A DNA stretch of 64,000 bases from Macrotis lagotis (Eukaryota; Chordata; Mammalia; Peramelemorphia; Peramelidae), in the NCBI RefSeq assembly GCF_037893015.1, contig NC_133663.1:136452100-136516099 (forward strand), in the 5' to 3' direction. Positions 22,717-33,828 of the stretch are shown piece after piece; position 1 is the first letter of the stretch, and each line of letters opens with the position of its first letter. The translations under genes and the position numbers were made by a program. Below the pieces are notes generated by a model. That model saw only the letters and a program-made list of their open reading frames with translations. It searched no databases and was not told the DNA's origin.

Positions 22717-25340
22717 CTTCCTACCCTTCCTTTTTTTTCACTTCAACTGAAGAAAAATATATTTTGTTTCAGACTTTTACCTTTACTCTGTATGTATCTC
22801 TGTTTCTAATGAGTTTCTTGTAAGCAGCATATTGTAGGATTCTGCTTTTTTTAATCCAGTCTGCTATTCACTTATGTTTTAAGTGAGAGTTCATCCCATT
22901 CATATTCAAAGTCATAATTTCTAACTCTTTGTTGTCCTCCATGCTATCTTCCCTCTGTTTGTATTTTTATGCTTTTTTCTCTTTTTCCTTCTTCCCAAGT
23001 ATTGTTTCTGAATACCACCACCTTCAGTATGTTTGCACTGTTATATCCATCCCCACTACTCTTTCTTTCCCATTTCACTTTGTCCCATATTGTCCCCCTT
23101 CCTTTTGTTCTTCTTTTCTTCCCCCTTCTCCTTTCCTCTTTTAATACTTAAATGATAATATAAGTTTGTTAACATAACTGAATTTATATATGTTAACTTT
23201 AAGTCAGATCGAATGAGAGTAAGATTCAGGTGGTTCTCACCTCCTCCTTTCTTCCCCTCTATTTCAGTAAATCTTTTGTACCTCTTAATGTATTGAGATT
23301 TAACCCACTCAGTCTCCTCCATCCTGCTGTCTCTTTACTCTACCCCTTTCTAAGGATGTATTGTTTTTAAATCATTCTGAGTCACAGAAAAGTCATGAGT
23401 GTCCATCACTTTTGGCTAAGTATATTTTCTCTAATAGAGTTACAATTCTCAAGAGTTATTAGAGTCTTTCTCCCAAGTAGTTATAAGGTATATAGCCAGT
23501 TTCATCTTATTGAATAGCAGTTTTTTTCTTGACCTTTTTTTGTATCTTTTCATGTGTCTCCTGTTTGAAGTTTAAATTTTCTACTAAGCTCTGGTCTTTT
23601 CATCAGGAAAAGCTGGAAGTCTCCTATTTCCTTAAATGTACATCTTTTCACTTGGAAGAGAAGAGTCAGGTTTGCAAGGTAGTGAATTCTTGGCTGCATT
23701 CCAAGTTTCCTTGCCTTTCAGATTATTACATTCCAGACCCTTCAATGACCTAATGTTGGTGCAGCCGGGTCCTGTGTAATCTTCCCTGTGACTACTTGCT
23801 ATTTAAACTGTTTCTTTCGGGCTGCTTGCAGGATTTTCTCTTTTATCTGCCAGTTCTGAAATTCGTCCACAATATTCCTTGGTGCTTTCATTTTGGGATC
23901 CTTTTCAGGAGGGGATTGATGTATTCTTTCAATAACTATTTTGCCCTCTGGTTCCATGATGGCAGGGCTATTTTCCTTCACTAAATACTGTTATATTAAA
24001 TCCAGGCTTTTTTTTTTTCCTTCAGTATTTTCAGGGAGACCAGTGACTCTTTACTTGTCTCTACTAGTTCTATCCTCAAGGTTAGTGGTTTTGTTGGTGA
24101 AATATTTTATATTTTCCTCTTTTTATATATTTTTGTTTTATTTAACAAATTCTGATTGTCTCATGAAGTCATTAGTTTCCACAGACTCCATTCTCTTTTT
24201 TTTAGAGAAGTCTCTTCTTCATTTACCTTCTGCCACTTTCAACTCTATTTTTGAAAATAATTTTCCATTTGATCAATTGAGGTTTTCAGAGAATTATTTT
24301 CTTTTTGCATTTTTCCAATTGCCTTTCCAAGGATTTGCTTTCTTGTTGCACGGTGTTAATTTTCTCTCCCAAATTTTCCAACTGATTTTAGGACTCCTTC
24401 AAGGAAGTCTTTCTGAGCTGGAGACCAAATCATATTCTCCTCAGAGGTTCTAGATATCTCTGAGTAAGGGTATTTACCTTCTAGCTAATTTTTCATTGGA
24501 CTCCCCTTTCTTAATTTTCCTGAAATCTTGTGTTGAGGATTGGGCTGGTTCACAGAGGTTGGTGTTGAGATCCCTAGAGGCTTTATACCCTGAATTTAAT
24601 AATTCCAAGTGGGTCAACTAGTAGATGGTGTTACAGGCTTTACTCTCTGAGTTTAATAACTCTAAATGGGCCAGCCAGTAGGGGGTACTTGTTGCTTTCT
24701 CTGGAGTGTCTGTGACCTTGATTTGAGGGCCTTTCCTCTATCCTAGAGGGGGAAGATTCCACTGAGTTGCTGAATACTTTTATTCTTGAACAATATGGGC
24801 TATGACCTGGGACAAGGTAATTACTCTTTCTACTCAGATGAGGGAATTCTGCTGCATATACCTGAGACTGGGCTGTGGGGGAGGTGGGCTGTGACTATAT
24901 TTGTTCTGTAAAGAGGACTGAGCTGAAGTGATAGTATGCAGTCTGAGGTGCTCCAGACCAGAGAAGCCCAGAAGATTGATGTCTGCAACTCTGCACTGGA
25001 ATTCATCCTCCAGCCCTCCCAGATACCTCAGACCTCAGTCTCACAGCCAAAGCCTCCACTCCCTATTGGCTCTTAGACTGCAACTCCCATAGCCAATGCC
25101 TCTGAGGCTGATCTTAAATTAATCCCAGTCTTACACCATCCTGGCAGGCCCTCTGCTCTCTGCAACTATGTCAACTACAATCTCCAAAGACAGACCTTGA
25201 TGTAGATGTTCTTCTCCTAGTATCGTTTTCTGATTTTTGTTGATCAAATTTCTGTTAAGTGGTTTGTTTCTCTCATATTATATATGAGGGAAGATCAGGA
25301 GACCTTAGCACAGTGCCTGTCTTCTCTCTACCATCTTGGT
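22717..25340 (-). mobile_element. L1 with 5' half only
   Basis: From left to right: ORF2 N-terminus and endonuclease start (about 22717-23060), the pyrimidine-rich block (about 23060-23150), ORF1 (about 23560-24480) and the 5' UTR to the tip, with CCATCTTGG at 25331-25339. ORF1 is recognisable on the minus strand at 23799-23981, with EGKIVIERIHQSPPEKDPKM and PRNIVDEFQNWQIKEKILQA. The RT region, ORF2 C-terminus and 3' UTR are absent. Because L1s insert from the 3' end, loss of the 3' half with the 5' end intact points to later deletion or premature 3' processing. The left edge lies next to a short A-run in the L1 sense strand. Confidence 0.8.
24579..24692 (-). repeat. 57-bp tandem duplication in L1 5' UTR
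   Basis: Two adjacent ~57-bp units start at 24579 and 24636, each containing 'ggctttaYNCYCTGARTTTAATAA'-type phrasing and a 'cagtag'-like segment. The homologous place in the other L1 (about 18355-18415) has a single unit. The units differ at several places, so the duplication is not very recent. Confidence 0.75.
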
Positions 25341-25748
25341 CTGAAGTCTTCATAGTCTTTTAATACAAGCTTTTATTTTTTTACATAAATATACTCTGTA
25401 GATCATCAGTTCTCCTGAGTTATGCCATTTTTGCCCATTAAAGACAGAGTTGGAAATGAAATGTATAGAATTTCATTATGAACCATATATTGATTATTTC
25501 TAAAGCAGTGGCTAAGGATACTATTTCCAGGTCAGTACAAATGAAGTGGAAAATAAAAGAAAATGATTACAACAAACAGTAGAGGAATATAATTCTACAT
25601 GAAAGAAAACACAAGTGCAGTAGTGTTGAGAAAACAAAGTCATTCAGTTACAATGGCCATTATGATTCAAAGCATATTTGGATTTGATCTAGGAAAAACA
25701 GAAATTTATAGATTTTTCTGCTTTAGTAGACCAAGAAATTGTTTCTTT

Positions 25749-25802
<54 letters not shown>

Positions 25803-26620
25803 GTTTTCTATTTTTTTGGAAACTGCATCAGAATATAATTTTCAATCTTGCCAAGATTCTGTGACTTAAAATATGTAGGTCCACTAATTTAGAGCTGACA
25901 TTCTTTGGAAATTAAGTCAGTTATAACTTGAAAGGATATTTATAGAAATGTGTCAGCTGAGTCAGGCTTTTGAATTCCAATTCAATATTAGCAAAACTGT
26001 TACTATTTTGTATAACTTAATTCATGGACATTTACTTCCAATAAAAGATTAGAACCATCATAAAATGTTAAAACATTCATAAAATATAGAATTTTAAAAT
26101 TATATGTTTAATGTGGAAATATCAGTGATATTTATATTATTTTCTTAAATGATTATAATTAGATATTAGTTATATTTATGAACACATTTTACGAAGAAAA
26201 GGAAGCTTATATAAGTACAGATATTTGTCACAATTTGTATAATGTACAATAAAGACAGGTTCAATCTTTCTAAGACATTCAATGGTTTGATTTAATATAG
26301 ATGACATGAATAGACTTGTTTTAATGCTTGAGTTTCTTATGAATAAATTAGATTTTTAATCAAAAAATCCTTAGAGCAATTTTTACATTATTAAATACTT
26401 TTTAAAACACATGATTAATATAAGAAATAAAGGAGGATTTCTTATAACAATAACAATGTTTCAAAATTTGACATCTAAATTCGCACAATTAATTAATGAT
26501 GATATATCATTTAGGAACTGGCCAGTGCTTTTATTAACATGCTTTAAACATTTTATACTTGTTATTTTCAATTTTGAAAATTTATTTTATGTATTATGGG
26601 TTTTTATCCCAGTAATTTTT
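25341..26620. other. Gene-free AT-rich spacer
   Basis: No gene or named repeat was recognised except the TA microsatellite listed separately. It is non-L1 sequence between two minus-strand L1s. Confidence 0.5.
25751..25801. repeat. (AT)25 microsatellite
   Basis: A perfect AT dinucleotide run of about 51 bp in otherwise non-repetitive AT-rich sequence. Likely length-polymorphic. Confidence 0.97.
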
Positions 26621-26624
26621 AAGA

Positions 26625-27119
26625 AAGGTTTTTATTTTGAGTTTTGCAATTTTCCCCCATTCTTATTCCCTCCCCAGAACCCCCACAGAAGGCATCCTGC
26701 TAGTCTCTTTACATTGGTTTCATGTTATACATTGATCTCAGTTGAATGTAATGATAGAGAAATCATGTCCTTAAGGAAGAAAAATAAAGTATGAGATAGT
26801 AAAATTACTGAATAATATAATTTTTTTTTCTAAGTAGATGGTAATAGTCTTTCATCTTTGTTCAAAGTCCACAATTCTTTCTCTGGATACAGATGGTATT
26901 CTCCATTGAAGATAGCACAAATTTTTTCTAGGTTGTTGCACTGAGGAGATAAGCAAATCCATCAAGGCTGATCATCACCCCCATGTTGCTATTAGGGTGT
27001 ACAGTGTTTTTCTGGTTCTGCTGATCTCACTCAGCATCAATTCATGCAAATATTTCTAGGCTTCACTGAATTCCCATCCTCCCATCCCGGCTGGTTTCTA
27101 ATAGAATGATACTGTTCCA

Positions 27120-27182
<63 letters not shown>

Positions 27183-28541
27183 TGTTAGGCCATTCCCCAA
27201 TATTTTGCTAACACAAAGAGGGCTGCTATAAATATTTTTGTATAATTGATGTTTTTACCCTTTTTCATAATATCTTCATGGTATAGACCCAGTAGTAGTG
27301 TGCCAAGATCAAAGGGTATGCACATTTTTGTTGCCCTTTGGGCATAATCCCAAATTGCTCTACAGAAAGGTTGGATGAGTTCACAGGTACACCAACAAAA
27401 TATTAGTGACCCAGAATTCCTGCATCCCTTCTAATATTGATCATTCTCCTAGCTGGTCATGTTGGCAAGTCTGAGAGGTGTGGGGTGGTATCTCAGAGAT
27501 GCTTTAATTTGTCTTTCTCTAATAGGTAATGATTTGTAACAATTTTTCATATGACTATGGATTGTTTTGGTTTCTTCAGCTTTAGATTGCCTTTACATAT
27601 CCTTTGACCATTTGTCAATTTGGGGAATGGCTTGTTTTTTCTGAAAATTTGACTCAGTTCTCTTTATGTTTTAGAAATGAGTCTTTTGTCATAAATATTA
27701 TTTGAAAGAATTGTTTTTCAATTTACTACATTTCTTTTGATCTTGGTTAAAGGGGTTTTGTCTGTGCAAAAGAATTTTAGTTTAATGTAACAGAAATTAT
27801 CTGGTTTGTTTTTAATGGTGTTTTGTATCTATTACTTGGACATAAACTGATTCCCTTTCCATATATCTGACAGGTAAACTACTTGTTCTTCTAATAATAT
27901 TGTTTTTTTCTGTCTAAATCCTGTATCTATTTGAATCTTAGCTTGGTATAGGGTGTGAGGTGTTGGTCTAATCTAAGTTTCTTCCATACTAACTTCCAAT
28001 TTTCCCAAGAATTTTTATCAAAGAGAGAGTTTTTATCCCAATAGCTGGACTCTTGGGGTTTATCAAACAGGAGATTACTATAATCTTTTCCTGTTATTGT
28101 ACCTGGTCTATTCCACTGATCTATGACTCTGTTTCTTAGCCAATACCAGACAGTTTTGATAACTGATGCTTTATAATATAATTTTTGATCTGGTAAGGCT
28201 AAGCAGCCTTCTTTTGGTCTTTTTTTTAATCCCTGGAAATTGTTGACTTTTTATTTCTCCATATAAATTTAATTACAATTTTTTCTAAGTTATTAAAGTA
28301 ATTTTTTGGAATTTTGATTGGTAGGGCTAAACAAGCACTTTAGTTTTGGTAGAATTGTCATTTTTATCTTGGTTCACCCATGGTCCCCTGAGACAGAACT
28401 TCTTGGTAGGTGTCCTTCTCCTATCTTCTTTTTCTGGGTTTTGTTGATCAAATTTCTGTTAAGAGGTTTCTCTCGTGTTATTTCTAAGGAGAAAGAGAGA
28501 GCTCCTATCACAATGCCTGTCTTCTCTCTGACATCTTGGCC
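26625..28541 (-). mobile_element. Internally deleted L1 keeping both ends
   Basis: The 3' UTR (about 26625-26990) and the ORF2 C-terminal half (about 26990-28368) are intact in order. At about 28368-28372, sequence just downstream of the RT domain joins directly to the 5' UTR (about 28372-28541). It ends in the 5' tip 'acatcttgg' at 28531-28539. ORF1, endonuclease and RT (about 4 kb) are missing. Comparison with the full copy (13.7 kb and 18.8 kb) places the joint within a few bases. I see no GT...AG pair at the joint, so splicing of the RNA is not directly supported. Confidence 0.85.
27122..27172. repeat. (AT)n microsatellite inside L1 ORF2
   Basis: About 50 bp of pure AT repeat at the place where other L1 copies have a short 'atatacacatacc'-type phrase, between 'tgttccat' and 'atagtttgttaggcc'. 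Confidence 0.95.
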
Positions 28542-28799
28542 CAAATATTTTCTACTTTTATTAAATAACCTCCTTATGCATGACAAATTTTTTTGGAAAA
28601 ATATTAGAAACCATCCAGTATCCTGAATAGGTGAGAGCTACTAAGAGATTTTAATAATAATCTCCAAGAATGATTTTATTACAAATCCAGTGTGTTACCT
28701 TTTCAAAGTGCTAACAAGAAGCTCATTTAACATATTACACATTTCACACATTTAACATGTAACATCTGCTTAGTTGAGAATGCTGCTGCAAAATACGGG

Positions 28800-31568
28800 A
28801 ATGTATTGAAGTACCTAAACATAGGGAAAAAATTGTTATGAAGAGTGGAAAGTCAAAGATCAGACTCCTGGCCTCATCAGAAAAAGCTTGGTACTATACC
28901 CAAGTGCAGAGATAAATTATCAAAAAAGCCCTAAAGAACTACCTATTATATATGATTCTGATAGGAAACAATGAAAATGCCATATTAGAAGAAGAAAGCA
29001 GTGACAAAATGTGTAAATGTGAAGCCACAAAATGGATTTTGAATTGGTCTCAAATATAAAAAAGATCTCCAAGAAAACTCAAAAAGAATTTAAAAACTAA
29101 AAGAAAGTAAGGGAAAATTACAAAATAAATGAAATCATACAAGAAAATTATAAAAAAACTTATTAAAGACAACAATACTTTTTAAAGTATAATTGGACAA
29201 ATGAAAAAAAAAACACAACAGCTCTTATAAAGTCAAACTGACCATCTGGAAATGGAAAACAACCTATCTGTAAGTAAAATTAAATAATAGGAATATAAAA
29301 CTCCTCCTTTAAATGTAACATTAGTCAACTGGAAAATGAAACAAAAAAGCTAACTGAGGGGAAGCCTAAAATGTAGAACTGGACAAATGGATCTAGTGAC
29401 TGTATTAGACTATATATGTATGAAGACTGTATCAAACAGAACCAAACAATTGAAAAACAGAAGGAAACTGAAAATTATTCCTTAGGTTAAATGACCTGGA
29501 AAATAAATTTATGAACTAGTGATCTATCTAACAATCACAGTAAAAAAATGAGCTTACACAATATCTTGAAGGAAATTATCAAGGAACACTGTCCTAATAT
29601 CATACAAAATGAAGATAAAAGAGTCCTTGAAAGACTCCATAGATTGTCTGTAGAGATGCCAGAACATCAAGGACTAGTATAGTCAAATTTTAGAATGACA
29701 GCTAAAGGATAGCATAATGCAATAGCCAAAAAGAAGAAATTTAAATGCCAAGGAATCACAGTCAAGAATATACAGGATTTATCAGCTTCAACATTAAAGG
29801 TACTGAGGACTGGAATATGATATTCCATAGGGAAAAGAAGCTTGTATTACCAATAAGAATGAATTTCCTTGAAAAATTCAACATAATCTTCTGGGGGAAA
29901 AGATGAATTTTTCAAATAAATGGAGAATTTTCTAACTTACTGATAAAAGGACCAAAATGGAACAGAAAATTTGTTATTCTGATACAAAAAACAAAGGAAA
30001 ATGGAAATAAAAGATATAAAGATATTTGTTAGTAAGACAAATATTTCCATCTCTTTATGGGAAGACAATGTTTGTAACTTTTGATAATTATATTTCTATT
30101 AGGACAATTGAAAGGAGCTTATTTTGACAGGATATGGGTATAAATTGATTATGATGTGATGATAACTACTGAAAATTGCATTTCCTTTGAAACAGTTTAA
30201 AAGACTGTACTTAGGAAGAGGCTGAACATATAAACTGATTGTGACATGATAATAATTTTAGTTATTGAAAATGTATTTCTGATGGGATTGTTGAGGGGAG
30301 AGTAGTTGGTCAGAACATGTGGATAAGAAATGATTAATATATGATAGTGCTTAAAATCCTTGAGAATTGTTCTTGTATTTGGCCAAATGAAAGGAGAATA
30401 CTTAGTATTAGCACTAAGTACAAAACTGGCATAAAACAATAAAGGTATTAAAAAAGAGGTGTTACACTGCTACCTAGCAGAGGCATAAGATCCATAAGAA
30501 GAAGCTAAAAGGATCTACTTTAGTAAAGGGATAGAAAGGAGGGGTGAGCAGTGAGTAAAATTTGTTCTCAAAAGATTTTAGCTAAAAGAAGGAATAAAAT
30601 ACAATCAAATTGGGTATAGAAGTTTATTCTAAGCTATAGGGTAGGAAGGCAAAGAAGTGGGGAAAGGGGAAGAAAGGGAGGGAAAAGGATGGGGAAAAGT
30701 GAAAGGGAAAAGAAAAGCAAAGGGGGACATGTGAATGGGGGCATGAGGGAAAGAGTGATCAGAAGCACAACATTGGTGAGGAGGGATAGGTAAAAATAAA
30801 GGGGGAAAAAGACAAACCCTGGAAAGTTAGAATGAAGAATAATTTAGAGTTAGCAATCAGAAATGTGATTGTGAATAAAATGGAAGCATTTTGCAAAGTG
30901 GAACAATAAAAGAGCATCTTAAAATATATTGTTTACCAAGAAACAAACTTGGAGCAGAGAGATACACAAATTAAAAAAGGAGCAGAATATAGCGGGGTGG
31001 GGGAAGAACAAACAATGCAGCAATCCTAATCTCACATAAAGTAAAAAGAATAATATATATCATTAGAAATCTTTCAGTTTAGTTTTTGTTTTTTTTTTTG
31101 CAAGGCAAATGGGTTTAAGTGGCTTGCCCAAGGCCACAGAGCTAGGTAATTATTAAGTGTCTGAGACCATTAGAACTCTTAAGGAAGGAAACTACATCTT
31201 CCTGAAAGGTGCCATAGACAATGAAGTAATATCAATATGTAACTTAAGTGCATGAAGTGTTAAAATTCTTAAAGGAGAAGCTGGATGAGTTACAGGAATA
31301 AAGAAAAACTATACCTCAACATCCTTCTCTCAGAATTAGATAAATCTAACCTCCCCTCCCAAAGAAATTAAGGATATAAAAAGGATATAAGGATATTAAA
31401 AAAAAACTTTTAGCAAAGATAGATATGATAAATCTCTGGAGAAAACAGTTTGGGTTTAAATATGTATATACTCTCTTTTCTGTAGAATAATAGCACCTAC
31501 ACAGAAATTAACTCATGTTATATAGCATGAAAAAACATCATAAGAAAATGCAAAATTGTAGCATTATG
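28800..31568 (+). mobile_element. Older plus-strand L1 (ORF1 and start of ORF2), ends at gap
   Basis: Plus-strand L1 in normal order: ORF1 coiled coil (about 29040-29500), ORF1 C-terminal half (about 29560-29950, with 'cttcaacattaaaggtactg' and 'tgatattccatag'), a purine-rich inter-ORF block (about 30640-30800), and the ORF2 endonuclease region (about 30840-31560), where a frame reads YQETNLEQRDTQI. It runs into the assembly gap, so its 3' part is unknown. All frames are broken. It resembles the plus-strand L1 at 37.3-40.6 kb. A HAL1-type (ORF1-only) origin was considered, but endonuclease sequence is present. The start is uncertain by about 100 bp. Confidence 0.7.
31086..31167 (-). repeat. 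5'-truncated tRNA-derived SINE
   Basis: Only the 3' half of the common SINE is present, from the T-rich tail to 'attaagtgtctgagac'. The host phrase CATTAGAA occurs just left of the tail region (about 31066) and just right (about 31168), so the truncation looks original to the insertion. Confidence 0.85.
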
Positions 31569-31668
31569 NNNNNNNNNNNNNNNNNNNNNNNNNNNNNNNN
31601 NNNNNNNNNNNNNNNNNNNNNNNNNNNNNNNNNNNNNNNNNNNNNNNNNNNNNNNNNNNNNNNNNNNN
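31569..31668. other. Assembly gap (100 N)
   Basis: Exactly 100 unknown bases, a conventional placeholder for a gap of unknown size. Left of it lies a plus-strand L1 in the ORF2 endonuclease region; right of it lies unrecognised sequence. The missing sequence probably includes the rest of that L1. Confidence 0.99.
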
Positions 31669-31883
31669 AACCGGCCATGTTGATCTGAATTATTACTGTT
31701 ATTTCCTCCGAAATGGTTGTGAAAGCAGTATTTTTGTCAGTTTTGAAACTGGTTACTTGGTTTCCATATTTTGTATCATATCAAATTAACCCAAAATTTA
31801 TCTACATTATTGTATTTTTTGGTAAAACAAACTATGCTTATTGTATTGTTTATTTTTGGTTACCTGCATAGTCTTATGTTTTT

Positions 31884-32008
31884 GGGGAGCTAGGTGACAC
31901 ATTGGACAGAGATGACCCTGGAGTCAGGAGGTCCTGTGTTCAAATCTGACCTCAGACACTGGTCACTTAACTCTATTGTCTTAAATAAAAAATATATTAA
32001 AAAAAAGA
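31884..32008 (+). repeat. tRNA-derived SINE, short variant
   Basis: Runs from 'ggggagctaggtgacacatt' through 'gaccctggagtcaggaggtc' to 'cactggtcacttaactc' and an A-rich tail. It lacks the 'tagctgtgtgaccttgg' phrase, so it is internally shortened. A short repeat of TGTTTTTG-like sequence flanks it. Confidence 0.82.
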
Positions 32009-32019
32009 ATTTTTTTGTT

Positions 32020-33300
32020 TTTAGATGACAATTCCTATATTTGATTTCGATATTCCTTGGATTTTTTGTTTTGAGACCTCTTTCTTGAGGTGGTTGATGG
32101 ATTCTTTCCAGGTCAATTTTGCCCTCTTGTTCCAGGATATTAGGGCAGTTTTCATTGATGATTTATTTAAAGGAAATATCCAGGTTATTTTATTGAGTGA
32201 GACTTTTGTGCAGATTAAAATTTCATAAATTATCTTTCCTGGATCTGATTTCCAGGTCTAACTTTTTTTCTTATGGGACACTGCATTTTCTTTTATTTTT
32301 CCATTCTTTTGATTTTATTTGATGGATTCATATCTCATAGATTCATTAGTTTCCATTCATCCAAATTTAATTTTGAAGGGTTTATTTTCTTCAGCTACCT
32401 GTTGCATTTCCTTTTCTGGTTGATTAATGCTATTTTTAAAGTCTGTGCTTTCTTTTCCCTTTTGACCAATTCTACTTTTAATGCAATTTTTTCAGATGAT
32501 TTTTGTTTTGTTTCCAATTATTCATAGTTCTCCTGCAGGACTCTCATTTCTTTCTTTTTTTTTTCTAATTTTCTTATTTCTTATTTGGATGTTAAAATAA
32601 TTTTTTAGTTCTTTCAAAATCACTTTTTTGGATTTGAGTTAAATTCATAGTCATTTTGAGGTTTTGCATGTGAGTATTTTATTCTGCTTTCCTCTTCTCA
32701 GATGGCAGTTTGAACTTCCCTGTAACAATAGTAGCTTTCTTTAGTTAGGGTTGTTTTTGGGTTTTGCTCATTTTGAAACTTTAGTTGCACTTCTGTGACA
32801 CAGAAGCTTAGTTCCCAGATATTTCCCAAGGGGGCTTGAGTCAGTTGCCCAGCTTTCTGTAGTGGGGTCTTAGTTTCTTATAGCTTTAGGATAGTACTCC
32901 CCATTATGGCCTGTTGCACCAGTGATCTGGGACCAGCAGCATTCACTGCATACTGAGGCCTGGGACAATACAGTTGACTTTCTTTACCATTTGACTGTTA
33001 AGCTGGGACCAAGTTGCCTTTCTTACTGAATGCTTCTATGGCTAAAAACCTCTCAGAGTCTTCCCAGTTTGCCTACCTATGCAGGCCTACATTCCTCTTT
33101 AACTCACTTTAGACTGAGTTTTCCTGAAATTCTGCCAGGATATTTTGAATTGAAAAATTGTTTCAATATTTATTTTGGGGTTATGTTGCTTTATAGTGTG
33201 TTAGAGGTTTGATTTAAAGTGTTTTCTTTAGATTTGTTTTATTAATGCTCTGGAAACTTCTTGGCTTCTCCTTATTCTTCCATTATGCAACATCTCCTAC
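32020..33300 (-). mobile_element. L1 5' half (ORF1 and 5' UTR) of another subfamily
   Basis: About 32020-32640 matches ORF1 by content and order: an RNA-binding part, then coiled coil encoded as 'tttttcagatgatttttg'-type sequence. About 32690-33300 is a GC-richer 5' UTR that resembles the piece at 40.79-41.08 kb rather than the 18 kb or 25 kb copies. ORF2 and the 3' end are absent. No clear 5' tip motif. Confidence 0.55.
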
Positions 33301-33460
33301 AGTCATAAGTTACATTAGCATTTCTGGTTACTGTATTATATTGACTCATATAAAACTTTCAGGTCATTTGTATTTTAGATGAAATTTTGATGATATAAAT
33401 TTTATCAATGCCTTATTTCCCTTGCATTGTTGGAATTGAAAATACTGAATTCATCTGAAA

Positions 33461-33773
33461 CTGTCAACAAGCATTATATTAAATAGGGAGAAGCTAGAGG
33501 CATTCCCAATAAGATCAGGGGATAAAACAAGGAGGCCCATTATCACCACTGCTATTCAATATCATATTAGAAATGTTAGTTTCAGCAATCAGAGAAGAAA
33601 AAGAAATTGAAGGAATCAGAATTGGGAAGGAAGAGACAAAACTCTCACTCTTTGTAGATGACATGATGATGGTATACCTAGAGAATCCAAAGAAATCATC
33701 CAAAAACCTATGGGAAACAATTAGCAATTTTAGCAAAGTTGTAGTATATAAAATAAACCCTCACAAATCCTCA

Positions 33774-33828
<55 letters not shown>

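Noticed and set aside
23941-24453. 170-codon open frame, the longest in the window
   Set aside because: It is the antisense strand of L1 ORF1, whose sense-strand protein is recognisable at 23799-23981 and beyond.
28372-28541. RNA splicing as the cause of the L1 joint near 28370
   Set aside because: By comparison with the full copy I could not see GT at the start or AG at the end of the missing segment. Not excluded, because the true parent subfamily is not in the window.
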